DNA of 64,000 bases from Pseudalkalibacillus salsuginis (GTDB lineage Bacteria; Bacillota; Bacilli; Bacillales; Fictibacillaceae), in contig NZ_JAKJHW010000003.1 in NCBI RefSeq assembly GCF_021646685.1, positions 124,001-188,000 on the forward strand. Direction: 5' to 3'. Under the pieces are notes generated by a model. The model worked only from the letters and a program-made list of their open reading frames with translations, was not told where the DNA came from and made no database searches. The position numbers and the translations under genes are program-made. Positions 34,427-44,398 of the stretch are shown here, piece by piece. Every line of letters starts with the position of its first letter. Within the stretch, counting starts at the first letter, position 1.

Positions 34427-35527
34427 TTATCTTGTTCTTTTCATTTCAGGGATACTTGATTTTTCGAAGCTGGTATGTTCAAAAGAGTGTGGAGCTTGAC
34501 TATATATTTTCCATTCCCCATCCACCATTCGTAGAAAATACATACCGCTTGTTGAATCATCGTTTTCTGTTTCTATAGTTGAATCAGGATAAGTGATTGT
34601 TACGTTGTAAGATAAATTAGACAAGTCTACAACAGCTAATCTTGTATTCTTCGAAATAACCTTCATCTGGGGAGTACCTACTTGTTCAAATGAAAACTCA
34701 AAACCCTCGTTTTCAGTCAATGCTAAGTATAAATCGGTCGAATCAGTGACCATTGCATGGAAAAAACCGATTGTATACTGGTCGAATATTGGATATAAGG
34801 CCCTGTAGTCGTTGGTTTGCAATTTTTCATAAACCGCATTTTCATGATTGATGACTAGTTCAGTCAACTCAGATTCAGAAGGTAAATCTACTGACTCCAG
34901 GTGTAAAGCCTCTATAAGCATTTTAGATGTTTCTGCACGGGTAGCTGTTCCTTTAGGAAGGAATTTCCCGTCTCCATAACCATTGATGATTCCGACACTG
35001 CTCGCCTGGTCAATATATTCTTTTGCCCACGTGTTTTTTACATCACTGAAATGCATATGATCACCTGCAAAATCCACAGTTTCCTTGAAGGAGCGAACGA
35101 TCATAGCTGCCAATTGTTCTCGAGTGATGGATTTATTAGGAGCAAACTCCGTATCCGTTATACCATTGACAATCCCCAGGGCGCTTGCAATTTGAATTTC
35201 ATCATATCCCCAAAAACCCTCAGGAACATCTGTAAAATCTTTACCCGGTTTTGTCGAATCAAGATCCAAGGACCTAACTAGTAGAGCTGCTACTTCTGCA
35301 CGTGAAATCTTTTTATCTGGTTTTGCATAAAGGTCTCCATTTACCTCTATATAACCTTTCATGATATCAGCGTCAATAAGTTGCATCATAACTTCAGCAG
35401 CCCAATGATCTGGATTTTCCACTAAATCAATTGGAAGATAGTTACTCATCTTATTTGCTGCTTGCACATTTGACAATGGAGCAAGTACCAATAGCGCTAT
35501 TGCAAAAGATAATAATGTTTTCTTCAT
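34427..35527 (-). CDS. Secreted protein with three SLH domains and an NTF2-like C-terminal domain
   Basis: 366 residues. Signal peptide 1-23 (cleavage near VQA-AN). Three SLH units at about 36-90, 95-150 and 158-210 with the expected 'ITREQ.A' and 'GYGDGKFLPKGTATRAE' cores, which bind the pyruvylated wall polymer. The C-terminal ~140 residues (INHENAVYEKLQTNDYRALYPIFD ... VDGEWKIYSQAP) look like an NTF2/SnoaL-type alpha+beta domain; no catalytic residues are obvious. It stands alone and starts the SLH-rich region. Confidence 0.87.
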   Translation of the reverse strand: MKKTLLSFAIALLVLAPLSNVQAANKMSNYLPIDLVENPDHWAAEVMMQLIDADIMKGYIEVNGDLYAKPDKKISRAEVAALLVRSLDLDSTKPGKDFTDVPEGFWGYDEIQIASALGIVNGITDTEFAPNKSITREQLAAMIVRSFKETVDFAGDHMHFSDVKNTWAKEYIDQASSVGIINGYGDGKFLPKGTATRAETSKMLIEALHLESVDLPSESELTELVINHENAVYEKLQTNDYRALYPIFDQYTIGFFHAMVTDSTDLYLALTENEGFEFSFEQVGTPQMKVISKNTRLAVVDLSNLSYNVTITYPDSTIETENDDSTSGMYFLRMVDGEWKIYSQAPHSFEHTSFEKSSIPEMKRTR

Positions 35528-35804
35528 TCTTTTAACCCCCTAAAATTAGTCACATTACCAATATTAAGGGGTCAGGTGAATTATGTCGTATGCTTTTTTT
35601 ACTATATACAAAAAACAATATACCTATTTATCTTACTTATATTCCCATTTATATTTGTAGTAAAGTATAAAACCTCTGCTTTAGGTCTGGTCAACAACAG
35701 AAAATTATCAGGATAAAATTGACATAACTGATAGATTATTTTACATTACATAGAGCAATAGTAGAGGTTTTTCTAGGATTTTAATAGAAATTAAGGATGG
35801 TAGT

Positions 35805-37790
35805 ATGGATATTTTATTGAAATGGTTAAAAAAATCAAGTCTTACACTACTTGGTTTCAGTGATTATTTCCTTTTTGTGTTGCTGATTATGGTGAAGTTA
35901 TATATTTTTGCAATCATGACAGAAACCATTTTCGTGCCTCAAGGTGCTGTCGGCTATATTAAAGATGTCATCACATTCCTCATAAGTGACACGCCAGAAA
36001 GTAACTTACGTGCTGGACTAGTGATGGTCAGCTTCGGATCGATTTTGATTATATCCTTTTGGACGTTACTATTAAAAGGTAAAAAACGCTGGATCAGTCT
36101 GCTTGCTTTAGATGGATTATTGACATTCATCATTTTGGCTGATACAGTCTATTATCGATATTTTGAAGATATCATTTCATCAACTGTATTGATGCAATTC
36201 AGGCAGGTCAGTTCACTTGGAAGTAGTATTTCAAATCTTTTCAGTTGGTCGGACCTTTTGTTCGTTATTGATTTAATTATTTTGATACCTGTTGTCATTT
36301 TAGGGATCAAATGGTCTGAAGGAAATTTATGTTCATCGATATGGATGCGAATGACCACCGCAATCATGGCCCTTATGATCGGGATTTTTTGTACATACTA
36401 TCCGATCAAAGTGTTCCTTGGATTCGGGGGAAGCTGGCTGTTTGAAAAAACGTTGTCGAACATGCGTGTCTATGATTTGACAGGTCTATTAGGGTTTCAT
36501 GGTTATGATACCTATCGCTTCATTTCGGAATCATTAGAGAGCAAGACTGTATCTACAGAACGGAAAGAGGAAATCCAGGATTGGCTCCTTAAGCATCAAG
36601 AAGTATTAAGTACGGAATCAGATTACTATGGTATATCAGAAGGTAAAAATGTCATCATCATTCAGCTGGAAGCTTTCCAGTCGATGTTGATCGATGAAAA
36701 AGTGAATGGACGAGAAATCACACCGAACCTGAATAAGCTGAAAAAAGAAAGCATGAATTTCACTAATTTTTATGATCAAACAGCAAGCGGGCGTACCTCA
36801 GATGCAGAATTCCTGTTGAATACCTCCCTTTATCCATTGCCTTCCGGTTCAGCTTATATCAAACACTCTGGTAACGAGTTTTCGTCGATGCCAGCCTTAT
36901 TTAAGAAAGAAGGATTTTCTACAGAGGTTTTTCATGCATACAAACCAAGTTTCTGGAACCGGTATATGATGTATCAGACGCTTGGTTTTGATAAGTTTAA
37001 TAGCCTGGAGGACTTTAAAGAAACAGAGATGATCGGATGGTCGATTTCAGATAAAGCATTCTTGAATCAGTCAGCTGAAATGATGGAAAAGCAAAAGAAA
37101 CCATCCTATTCCTTCTTGATCACATTGACTAGCCACTATCCCTATGAATTCCCTGAAAAATACAAAAAATTGGACTTATCAGGCCTTAATGATGAAACCT
37201 TTAAAAATTATCTTCAATCTACTCATTATGTTGATGAAGCGATGGGGGAGTTCGTTCAAAAACTGAAAGACCAAGGCGCCTGGAACGACTCAGTTGTAAT
37301 GCTTTTCGGAGACCATGACTCCGGATTAATGGCTGAAGATGGCGAAATGGCGAAATTCATGAAGGTCGATAAGAATAAGACTGAGTATTTAAAAGAAAAA
37401 GAACGGTTACCTTTGATGATCCGACTCCCGGATGGAGAAAAGGCAGGAACGTATGACAAAACGATCGGACATATTGATTTGGGACCGACATTGATGCATT
37501 TATTAGGAATTGATATGAGTAAAGAATATATGATTGGGACACCAGCTTTTGTCGAACACCAAAACAACGTCGTTTTTCGTTCCGGTTCATTCATAACCGA
37601 TGAAGTACTCTATAAAGCTTCAATCGATGGTGATTTTGAGAGTGGAAGTTGTTATGATTTGAAATTGAAAGAAAAGATCAACTTAGTCAATTGTCAAGAA
37701 CCCTATGAGAAAGCTGTTAATCAACTACAGATGTCTGATCAGATATTAGGAAGTGATTTGATCAGGGAATATCGAAAGAATGAGCTTTAA
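35805..37790 (+). CDS. LTA synthase-family sulfatase-like transferase
   Basis: 661 residues: five membrane segments in 1-205, then an extracellular sulfatase-fold domain. Catalytic features: QLEAFQ (metal-binding Glu), the nucleophile T331 in GRTSDAEF, FGDHDSG. LtaS/YfnI/YqgS-type enzymes transfer glycerol phosphate from phosphatidylglycerol to grow lipoteichoic acid. A close relative begins at 62419. Which of them is the main polymerase cannot be decided. No partner gene is coupled; a weak hairpin (37796-37826) follows the stop. Confidence 0.92.
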   Translation: MDILLKWLKKSSLTLLGFSDYFLFVLLIMVKLYIFAIMTETIFVPQGAVGYIKDVITFLISDTPESNLRAGLVMVSFGSILIISFWTLLLKGKKRWISLLALDGLLTFIILADTVYYRYFEDIISSTVLMQFRQVSSLGSSISNLFSWSDLLFVIDLIILIPVVILGIKWSEGNLCSSIWMRMTTAIMALMIGIFCTYYPIKVFLGFGGSWLFEKTLSNMRVYDLTGLLGFHGYDTYRFISESLESKTVSTERKEEIQDWLLKHQEVLSTESDYYGISEGKNVIIIQLEAFQSMLIDEKVNGREITPNLNKLKKESMNFTNFYDQTASGRTSDAEFLLNTSLYPLPSGSAYIKHSGNEFSSMPALFKKEGFSTEVFHAYKPSFWNRYMMYQTLGFDKFNSLEDFKETEMIGWSISDKAFLNQSAEMMEKQKKPSYSFLITLTSHYPYEFPEKYKKLDLSGLNDETFKNYLQSTHYVDEAMGEFVQKLKDQGAWNDSVVMLFGDHDSGLMAEDGEMAKFMKVDKNKTEYLKEKERLPLMIRLPDGEKAGTYDKTIGHIDLGPTLMHLLGIDMSKEYMIGTPAFVEHQNNVVFRSGSFITDEVLYKASIDGDFESGSCYDLKLKEKINLVNCQEPYEKAVNQLQMSDQILGSDLIREYRKNEL

Positions 37791-37875
37791 AAAGAAACGG
37801 GTTAAAAAACCGGCCCTGTTTCTAACAACTAGGGGTAGTGTCTTATCACTTCGGTCCAATGGGATTCAAACCAAG

Positions 37876-37923
37876 AGAAAAACCTGAGTGGAGGGATGAT
37901 TTTCCTCCACTCAGGTTTTTCTT
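37876..37923. terminator. Bidirectional terminator
   Basis: AAAAACCTGAGTGGAGG with CCTCCACTCAGGTTTTT: 17-bp stem, T-run on both sides. Serves the LTA synthase gene (+) and the acyltransferase gene (-). Confidence 0.85.
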
Positions 37924-37932
37924 AATACTTTC

Positions 37933-39072
37933 TTAAATTCGTTCTGGAGCAGGTTTATATGGATTTGCTTTCGGGATTGCACCAAATACAATCCATGACC
38001 AGCTAATCCTCTTGAAAAATAAGTTGACGATCCAGCTTGATAGGAGTAATTCTGCTAAGAAAGCCCCGCCGACAGTCAATGAATACTGAAGTGGCTCGCC
38101 CTGGTATGGAAAAAGATACGTATATGTCCGTAAAGCGAATATATGAACTAAATAGATTCCGAACGATAATACGCCTAGATGGATCAAAGTATTGACAATT
38201 CTTGAAGATGCAAGCTTGAAAATATAATGGGACATCACGATCAACACGATTGCAGATAGGAATGTATGTGCATTCCAAACCCCTTCGAACATAAAGAGTG
38301 GTAACTGTGTCCCCTTTATACGGGTAACATACCACATCCATATATGGATACCCGCAACCGAAATCCACATACTCATCAACATAACCTGATACATGATGGA
38401 CTTAGCCCTGTTTTGTTTCAACCAATCAATAATCTGATGGTAATAGATTCCCAGGAAAGCCCCAGTAAAGTAAAAGGAGAAATAAGAAAATGCAATACTA
38501 CCTTTTAATGTAATGTGTAAATAATGATGGTTCAAAAGGACAAATGCCCATTGGGAAGCAAACCCGATCAATACCAAGTATTTGCAAGTAGAAGGATATT
38601 TCTTCAGTAACCAAAGGAACAGCGGGAACATCAGGTAAAGCTGTACACTGATGAACACGAAGTAAAGGTGGCCTTCAGCTTTTCCAGTCAACATGCTAAT
38701 GAAAAATGATCTGACAGCTTCCTTGTCGACTCCTTGGAAAAAGGGATAGTTCGAAAATGGACCAAAAAAGTAAGCAATAGAAAACAGTGTATAAGGTAAA
38801 AGGATGTATAGAAGCCTGCGTTTATAAAACCGTATCATCAACTTTCGATCCAATTGACGATGATAGTATGTATAAAATAGAACAAAGCTGCTTAACAGAA
38901 TAAACGTCGTTGTTCCAAACTTGAAGAAAACGTTCATGAAATGGAACCCTTTCGATAAATCTGGATCTATAATCTGTGTGACTGGTGTGGCAGTTGCATG
39001 GACGATAAGTACGCCTATAATAGCAATCGCTCTCGTTATATAGATTTCGTGTATTTGTTTTTTCTGTGCCAT
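37933..39072 (-). CDS. Membrane acyltransferase (acyltransferase 3 family)
   Basis: 379 residues from ATG 39072, preceded by AGAGGAATGAA; the reading 16 codons longer has no ribosome site. About ten membrane segments, with the family His in the first one (IGVLIVHATATPV), RRLLYILLPYTLFS and the SFGIYLVHIF motif. Such proteins O-acylate surface polysaccharides or wall polymers (OatA, EpsH types). Placed beside LTA synthase and SLH genes, O-acetylation of a wall polymer is a fair guess. Confidence 0.85.
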   Translation of the reverse strand: MAQKKQIHEIYITRAIAIIGVLIVHATATPVTQIIDPDLSKGFHFMNVFFKFGTTTFILLSSFVLFYTYYHRQLDRKLMIRFYKRRLLYILLPYTLFSIAYFFGPFSNYPFFQGVDKEAVRSFFISMLTGKAEGHLYFVFISVQLYLMFPLFLWLLKKYPSTCKYLVLIGFASQWAFVLLNHHYLHITLKGSIAFSYFSFYFTGAFLGIYYHQIIDWLKQNRAKSIMYQVMLMSMWISVAGIHIWMWYVTRIKGTQLPLFMFEGVWNAHTFLSAIVLIVMSHYIFKLASSRIVNTLIHLGVLSFGIYLVHIFALRTYTYLFPYQGEPLQYSLTVGGAFLAELLLSSWIVNLFFKRISWSWIVFGAIPKANPYKPAPERI

Positions 39073-39343
39073 TTCATTCCTCTTTTCTTTCTTAACCTGA
39101 GTATATAGACAATTCGTCATTACGGTTTAACTGATGACGGTTCTTAAGAATGATTTACACAACCTTTATATTTTATTTACATCCCCATTCATGTTCTTTT
39201 CTTACAAGTAATCATTTACAAATAGTTATTTTGATAGAAAATTATCCTACTATTGGTCCAACTTTCAAATATTCGAATATTTTTCCAGTCAAATATGGTA
39301 AAATTGTCGTAAATTCATGTTTAATAGGGGGAAATAAGGGGAA

Positions 39344-40732
39344 ATGAAGAAGTTTGTCGGTTTTATGTTGGTGTTTGTCGTCTTTGTAGCAACACTTATG
39401 AGTGGCTCGCCTGGAATGGTATCCGCAAATAGTAGTTTTAAGGATATCAGCTCTAGTTATCCCTACAAAGAACAAATCAATTATCTAGTAAACAAGGAAA
39501 TCATCAATGGATATCCTGACAATACCTTCCGTCCAGATGAAAAAGTGACGAGAAGAGAAGCGGCAGTTATGGTTAGTCGTGCAAAAGGTTTGAGTGGGAC
39601 GAAACGTTCAACATCCTTCAGTGACGTTTCTTCAAAAGATTACGCTTCAGGTTATATCCAATCTGCTTTTGAAGCTGGTTATATCAATGGGTATAGTGAT
39701 GGTACATACAGACCGGATGCAACAATGTCTCGAGTCGAAATGGCATATTTATTGTCGCAAGTATTCGGATTCAATACATATGATAAATACTATTATTCTG
39801 ATGTTAATCCTTTTACCAAGTCATACCATCCCATCAATAAAATAACAGCACATGGAATTTCTGAGGGATATCCTGATAATACCTTCAAACCAACAAAAGA
39901 TATGAATAGAACAGAATTTGCGATTTTCGTGGCACGTTCTTTAGAGCCTACTTACAGAGTTACAAAAAAGGAAAATACAGTGTTAGAACGTGTTGTTACT
40001 GCTGATGTTTTAAATGTCCGAAAGGGACCAGGTACATCATATAGCAAAGTTGGAAGTTTGACTCGTGGGACACAGACGTATGTACAATTTACAGCAAATG
40101 ATTGGGCGTATGTTAAAACATCCAGTACCCAAGGCTATGTTCATCAGGCTTACATAGCTAAACCGGTATCAGCTATCAGCGGGAGTATCATTACCATAGA
40201 TCCAGGTCATGGTGGTAAAGATCCAGGAGCAATCGCCAACGGGCTTGTCGAAAAAGAAATCAACCTTGCAGTCAGCAAAAAGCTTCAAAAACACCTTGAG
40301 GCTGCTGGTGCTAAAGTGGTTATGACTCGAACAGACAATGATACTTATCCATCCTTGAGTGACCGTGTCAAAATTGCTGAAAATAGTAATTCAACTGTAT
40401 TCGTAAGTATCCATGCCAACAAATTTAGTGATAAAGCTGCTCATGGAACTGAGACTTATTATAATTACACTGCACCGCAAGGCGAAGAGGGTAAGAAACT
40501 AGCGACCTTCATTCAAAACCGATTGTATAAAGCAATTGATACTTACAATCGAGGTGTTAAACACGGTAACTTCCATGTCATCCGTGAAAATACGATTCCT
40601 GGTGTATTGGTCGAGCTTGGTTTCATGACAAATCCAGAAGATGCAAAAAAGCTTGCTTCAAATACGTACCGCGAATTGATGGCCAAAGCAATCTACCAAG
40701 GGATAGTAGATTACTATAACAGTAAAAAATAA
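39344..40732 (+). CDS. N-acetylmuramoyl-L-alanine amidase with three SLH and one SH3b domain
   Basis: 462 residues. Signal peptide 1-28. SLH units at about 32-85, 92-145 and 150-205, then an SH3b domain (about 218-280, VTADVLNVRKGPGTSYSKVG), then Amidase_3 (about 284-460). Zinc ligands are visible: His in DPGHGG, Glu in EKEIN, His in SIHAN, plus catalytic Glu in VELGF. It cleaves the MurNAc-L-Ala bond. SLH anchoring at the N-terminus is how several SLH autolysins are held. The start follows GGGGAAATAAGGGGAA. The subtilisin gene follows on the same strand after a terminator. Confidence 0.95.
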   Translation: MKKFVGFMLVFVVFVATLMSGSPGMVSANSSFKDISSSYPYKEQINYLVNKEIINGYPDNTFRPDEKVTRREAAVMVSRAKGLSGTKRSTSFSDVSSKDYASGYIQSAFEAGYINGYSDGTYRPDATMSRVEMAYLLSQVFGFNTYDKYYYSDVNPFTKSYHPINKITAHGISEGYPDNTFKPTKDMNRTEFAIFVARSLEPTYRVTKKENTVLERVVTADVLNVRKGPGTSYSKVGSLTRGTQTYVQFTANDWAYVKTSSTQGYVHQAYIAKPVSAISGSIITIDPGHGGKDPGAIANGLVEKEINLAVSKKLQKHLEAAGAKVVMTRTDNDTYPSLSDRVKIAENSNSTVFVSIHANKFSDKAAHGTETYYNYTAPQGEEGKKLATFIQNRLYKAIDTYNRGVKHGNFHVIRENTIPGVLVELGFMTNPEDAKKLASNTYRELMAKAIYQGIVDYYNSKK

Positions 40733-40734
40733 GT

Positions 40735-40771
40735 ACAACAGCGGGTGCTTGATGCACTCGCTTGTTTTATA
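40735..40771 (+). terminator. Terminator of the amidase gene
   Basis: AGCGGGTGC (40740-40748) pairs with GCACTCGCT (40754-40762), with one loose pair, then TGTTTTAT. Confidence 0.6.
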
Positions 40772-40814
40772 CTATTAATAGAAGAAATTTCTTCATATGA
40801 ATGGAGGGGATCGA

Positions 40815-42725
40815 TTGAAATGGTACATAAAGCTTTTACTAAGTCTACTAGTTTTATTCGTAATGGATGATTCGGAGATCTCAGCTTCAAATAATGGACA
40901 AAGCTATATCGTCACCTTCAAAAATCAGATCGATACTGAAATGATTCATTCAGTAGGTGGAACTGTTGATCAAAAGTACGAATCGATCGATGCAGCGTCA
41001 GTATATCTTTCGGATGAAGCATTATCTGAACTTAGAAAAAAGACTGAGATCCTTTTCATTGAGGAAAACAGTCCTGTGAAAACCGACGGACAGATTATTG
41101 ATTGGGGGTACCATTTTATAATTCCTGAACCTGCAAGATCTTCAAACTTTACTGGGAAAGGAATTAAAATCGCAGTAATGGATACGGGTATTGATCAGTC
41201 CCATCCGGATCTGAAGGTGGCAGGCGGCACCTCTTTCATCAATGAGGAGTCGCACTACAATGACTTGAATGGACATGGCACGCATGTAGCTGGAATCATC
41301 AGTGCTGAACAAAATACAATCGGGACACTCGGTGTTGCCCCGGAAGCTTCTGTTTATGCAGTAAAAGTACTTGATAAAGACGGGAACGGGAGTCAAGCTA
41401 GTGTAATCTCCGGGCTTGAATGGGCTATCAAGAATGACATCGATATTATCAATCTTAGTCTTACAAGTCCACAAGGGTCCTATGCGCTGAAAACGATGAT
41501 GGATCATGTATACGAGAAAGGAATATTGATTGTTGCTGCGTCCGGCAATGGAACACAGCATACATCGGGGCTCGATAACGTCCATTATCCAGCCAGGTAT
41601 GATTCTGTTATTGCGGTAGGATCGATTAATAAGGATAAAAAGCGATCATCTTTTACTAGATACGGACCGACTTTGGAATTATCTGCACCCGGACATGAAA
41701 TCATAAGTTCATTTATTGGAGGAAAATATACAGTCAACAGTGGTACATCAATGGCGGCCCCACATGTGGCAGGTGCCCTGGCTCTATATATGGAAAAATA
41801 TCCATTGAAGCCGAATAAAGAAATCCGAAAGCTCATCCAATTTTATGCGGAAGATTTAGGTGACAAAGGTAAAGATGATTTATACGGTTATGGACTAGTG
41901 CAAGCACCTTATTTGAATAAACCTAAGAGTTTATCGGAATTAAGCGGGAAAACTGAGTCCATCAATCTCTCGGAAGGGAAAGTCGAATTGAACTGGAAGG
42001 CATCACCATATCCCCAGAAATTAATGAAATATAAATTGTATCGAAATGGCACCTTGATAAAGACGCTCCCTGGCCATGTAACCTCCTTTAATGATGAGAT
42101 AGCTTATGGCGAATACACGTATTCAGTGAAAGTGTCAGATCCGATCGGGCAGGCGTCAGATAGTAAGAGTATATCAATCCATTTGAAATCGGATTTCAAA
42201 GGCTTCCTTGATGTCAAAGTTGGAGACTGGTTTGGCGATGCCGTCTTTTATTTGAAAGGACAAAATTTTGTAAGCGGCTATACTGACGGTACTTTCAGGC
42301 CTAAGAATAATATCACTAGAGGTGAAATGGCTACAGTCATTGCGCGGGTATTAGGAATGGATACAAGCGCACAAGAAACGGTTTTTGAGGATGTCAAAGC
42401 TAGTTATTATGCTTCAGGGGCAATCCAATCGTTATATGAGGCACAAATCATATCAGGCTTCCCTGATGGGACTTTTCAGCCTGCAGTGCCAATTAGCAGA
42501 GGTGACGCTGCAATCATGATAACGAAAGCATTTGATCTTCCCCCGCCTGACTCCTATCAATCATTTCCTGACGTATCGGACTCATATTATGGTTTTACTG
42601 CGATCCAAACGTTGAGTGCAGAGGGGATTCTAAATGGATATCCAGATGGAACAATCCGACCAAAGGCTTTGATTACAAGAGCTGAGATGGCAAGTTTAAT
42701 AGAAAGAGCGATCAAGAATAAATAG
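40815..42725 (+). CDS. Subtilisin-family serine protease with three C-terminal SLH domains
   Basis: 636 residues. TTG 40815 is taken because GGAGGGG (40801-40807) lies 7 nt upstream; the ATG at 40797 overlaps that site and lacks one of its own. Short signal sequence, I9-type propeptide (about 32-85), S8 catalytic domain with Asp in VMDTGIDQSHPD (~123), His in NGHGTHVAG (~154) and Ser in GTSMAAPHVAG (~310). An FN3-like module (about 385-460) and three SLH repeats (about 468-635) follow. Wall-anchored processing protease, possibly maturing the S-layer or autolysins. It converges with the NlpC-SLH gene. Confidence 0.95.
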   Translation: MKWYIKLLLSLLVLFVMDDSEISASNNGQSYIVTFKNQIDTEMIHSVGGTVDQKYESIDAASVYLSDEALSELRKKTEILFIEENSPVKTDGQIIDWGYHFIIPEPARSSNFTGKGIKIAVMDTGIDQSHPDLKVAGGTSFINEESHYNDLNGHGTHVAGIISAEQNTIGTLGVAPEASVYAVKVLDKDGNGSQASVISGLEWAIKNDIDIINLSLTSPQGSYALKTMMDHVYEKGILIVAASGNGTQHTSGLDNVHYPARYDSVIAVGSINKDKKRSSFTRYGPTLELSAPGHEIISSFIGGKYTVNSGTSMAAPHVAGALALYMEKYPLKPNKEIRKLIQFYAEDLGDKGKDDLYGYGLVQAPYLNKPKSLSELSGKTESINLSEGKVELNWKASPYPQKLMKYKLYRNGTLIKTLPGHVTSFNDEIAYGEYTYSVKVSDPIGQASDSKSISIHLKSDFKGFLDVKVGDWFGDAVFYLKGQNFVSGYTDGTFRPKNNITRGEMATVIARVLGMDTSAQETVFEDVKASYYASGAIQSLYEAQIISGFPDGTFQPAVPISRGDAAIMITKAFDLPPPDSYQSFPDVSDSYYGFTAIQTLSAEGILNGYPDGTIRPKALITRAEMASLIERAIKNK

Positions 42726-42729
42726 AAAA

Positions 42730-42770
42730 AGAAGGCTGATCTCATACAATAAAGATCAGCCTTCTTTTAG
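42730..42770. terminator. Bidirectional terminator between converging SLH genes
   Basis: AGAAGGCTGATCT (42730-42742) with AGATCAGCCTTCT (42753-42765), then TTTAGTTTT. The minus-strand gene stops 3 bp away. Confidence 0.85.
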
Positions 42771-42772
42771 TT

Positions 42773-43789
42773 TTAATTCACCCATGCTCGATATAAGAAT
42801 GTAGAGAATTCTGCTCTGCTTGCTTTTTCTTCCGCTTTGAACGTTTGATCGGAATATCCATTAGCTATGTTATTACTTGTTACATTTTGAATTTCATCAA
42901 ATGCCCAATAGGATGGGGCAACATCTTTAAAATTGATTGTCGAGCCATTCTTTTCAAGGTCAAAAACTCTAGTGAACAATGCTGCAACTTCACTTCGTTT
43001 TATTGAATCTTCAGGTCTGAATTCCTTGTTTTGATAACCTTCAAAATATCCAGTTTTCATAACTGCATTGATTTCTTCTTTTGCCCAGTGATTATTTGGA
43101 ACATCTGGAGCAATTGGTGACCCGCTTTCGAGAGGCAGATTAAATGCCTTTGCCAGCATTGCTGCCGCTTCTGAACGCTTTATCGAGTTTTCCGGTTTGA
43201 ATAAGCTTTGATCATAACCGGTAATGATGTCCTTTTTAGAAAGATAAGTGATCTGCTCGTATGCCCAGTAAGAACTCTTTACATCATGGTATTGTCCTTT
43301 TGGTAAAGTGGGCAATTCAGCAGCTTTTGGTTGTTCTTCCTTCAAAACTCTTCTTGCACCGGTATATTTTGGCCCCCAATAATATGGTTCATTTATAGAA
43401 GTCTTTTGAACCCCTTTAGAAGCTGCATGGACAAAATACCCGTTTCCTACATAAATTCCTGAATGTGAAATGCCAGTTTTATATGTATTTGAGAAATAAA
43501 CGATATCACCAGGCTGTAAATTCGATTTCGAAACCGCAGTACCTACTGTAGCCTGGTCTGCAGATGTCCTTGGCAGGGTGACTCCGACTTTATCGAATAC
43601 ATAAGTCATGAACCCTGAACAATCAAATCCACTAGGCGTGGTTCCCCCCCATTTGTAAGGAACTCCTATGTACTTTTTTGCGATATTGGCAACCTGATCC
43701 CCTTTAGAGTTAGCAAACGCATCCGGTGTGATCATCCATGATACTGTGAGCACCACTATAAACATTGCTACAAGCACTTTTTTTAACAC
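42773..43789 (-). CDS. NlpC/P60 endopeptidase with three SLH domains
   Basis: 338 residues. Signal peptide 1-26. NlpC/P60 (about 33-150) with Cys in GFDCSGF, His in ISHSGIY and the third His in YFVHAAS, the complete triad. Three SLH units at about 165-215, 224-275 and 283-335. It would cut stem peptides in the wall layer below the S-layer. A WalR box lies 86 bp upstream. Ribosome site GGGGAGGGG before ATG. Confidence 0.94.
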   Translation of the reverse strand: MLKKVLVAMFIVVLTVSWMITPDAFANSKGDQVANIAKKYIGVPYKWGGTTPSGFDCSGFMTYVFDKVGVTLPRTSADQATVGTAVSKSNLQPGDIVYFSNTYKTGISHSGIYVGNGYFVHAASKGVQKTSINEPYYWGPKYTGARRVLKEEQPKAAELPTLPKGQYHDVKSSYWAYEQITYLSKKDIITGYDQSLFKPENSIKRSEAAAMLAKAFNLPLESGSPIAPDVPNNHWAKEEINAVMKTGYFEGYQNKEFRPEDSIKRSEVAALFTRVFDLEKNGSTINFKDVAPSYWAFDEIQNVTSNNIANGYSDQTFKAEEKASRAEFSTFLYRAWVN

Positions 43790-44185
43790 TTAAGCCCCTC
43801 CCCCTGAAGCTATTAACCTACTATTCGTTTTCTTTTTACAAAATTCAGTCTATCATACAAAATTATCTAATAACTTTACATTTACATAACAAAATGTTAC
43901 AAAATATCCAAACATCAGACGCGGATAAAAATGGAATTAATATAGGTACAAAGAATCTTTATAGGGATAAGTCCAAGTTATTATTAAAGATTATTGAAAA
44001 TCGGTCGAAATAAAGTATGTAATCGACAAATTTCAAAAATTTAGGTTAATAGGTTCTGATAAATGTAGAATTATTGGAATAATTCCCAAAATTAACTTGA
44101 AATTCATCGATTTTAATGTAGAATTATGCTTAATAACCAAACAAAACCATAATAAGTCAACCTTTCTATTTTAGGAAAATATATA
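43790..44185. other. Gene-free divergent control region
   Basis: AT-rich; separates the leftward NlpC-SLH gene from the S-layer gene. Apart from the WalR box at 43875-43891 I see no gene. Near-repeats of 'AATGTAGAATTATT' at 44062-44076 and 44116-44130 may be binding sites. Confidence 0.4.
43875..43891 (-). promoter_or_regulatory. WalR box upstream of the NlpC-SLH gene
   Basis: On the minus strand: TGTTAT-GTAAA-TGTAAA, an exact fit to TGTWAH-N5-TGTWAH, 86 bp before the NlpC-SLH start. The second WalR-type box in front of an NlpC/P60 gene in this window. Confidence 0.6.
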
Positions 44186-44214
44186 TTGACATGGAATATG
44201 CTGGTTATTATACT
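44186..44214 (+). promoter_or_regulatory. Strong promoter of the S-layer gene with ~175-nt leader
   Basis: TTGACA (44186-44191), 17-nt spacer, TATACT (44209-44214): near-consensus sigma-A promoter. The start codon is at 44399, so the mRNA has a long untranslated leader, a feature of stable S-layer mRNAs. A second TTGACA at 44246-44251 has no good -10. Ribosome site AAAGGGAGG at 44379-44387, 11 nt before ATG. Confidence 0.6.
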
Positions 44215-44398
44215 GAATGATGTGAAACTAAAGTTTTAGGCTCATTGACATTGTTATTTTACTGGTTTGCTGGGATGGGGATTGTTGCGAATGTTACATA
44301 AAGTGACAGAATAGTAGGTTACAAGACCTGCAACCATGATCTCAGAGACCGGTTTAATAAATAAATTATTTACATATTAAAGGGAGGAAATACAAGTT

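Noticed and set aside
41142-41585. 147-codon minus-strand frame within the subtilisin gene
   Set aside because: Shadow of the conserved catalytic domain on the other strand.
44215-44398. Riboswitch in the S-layer leader
   Set aside because: No known aptamer core found; a long leader alone is not evidence.
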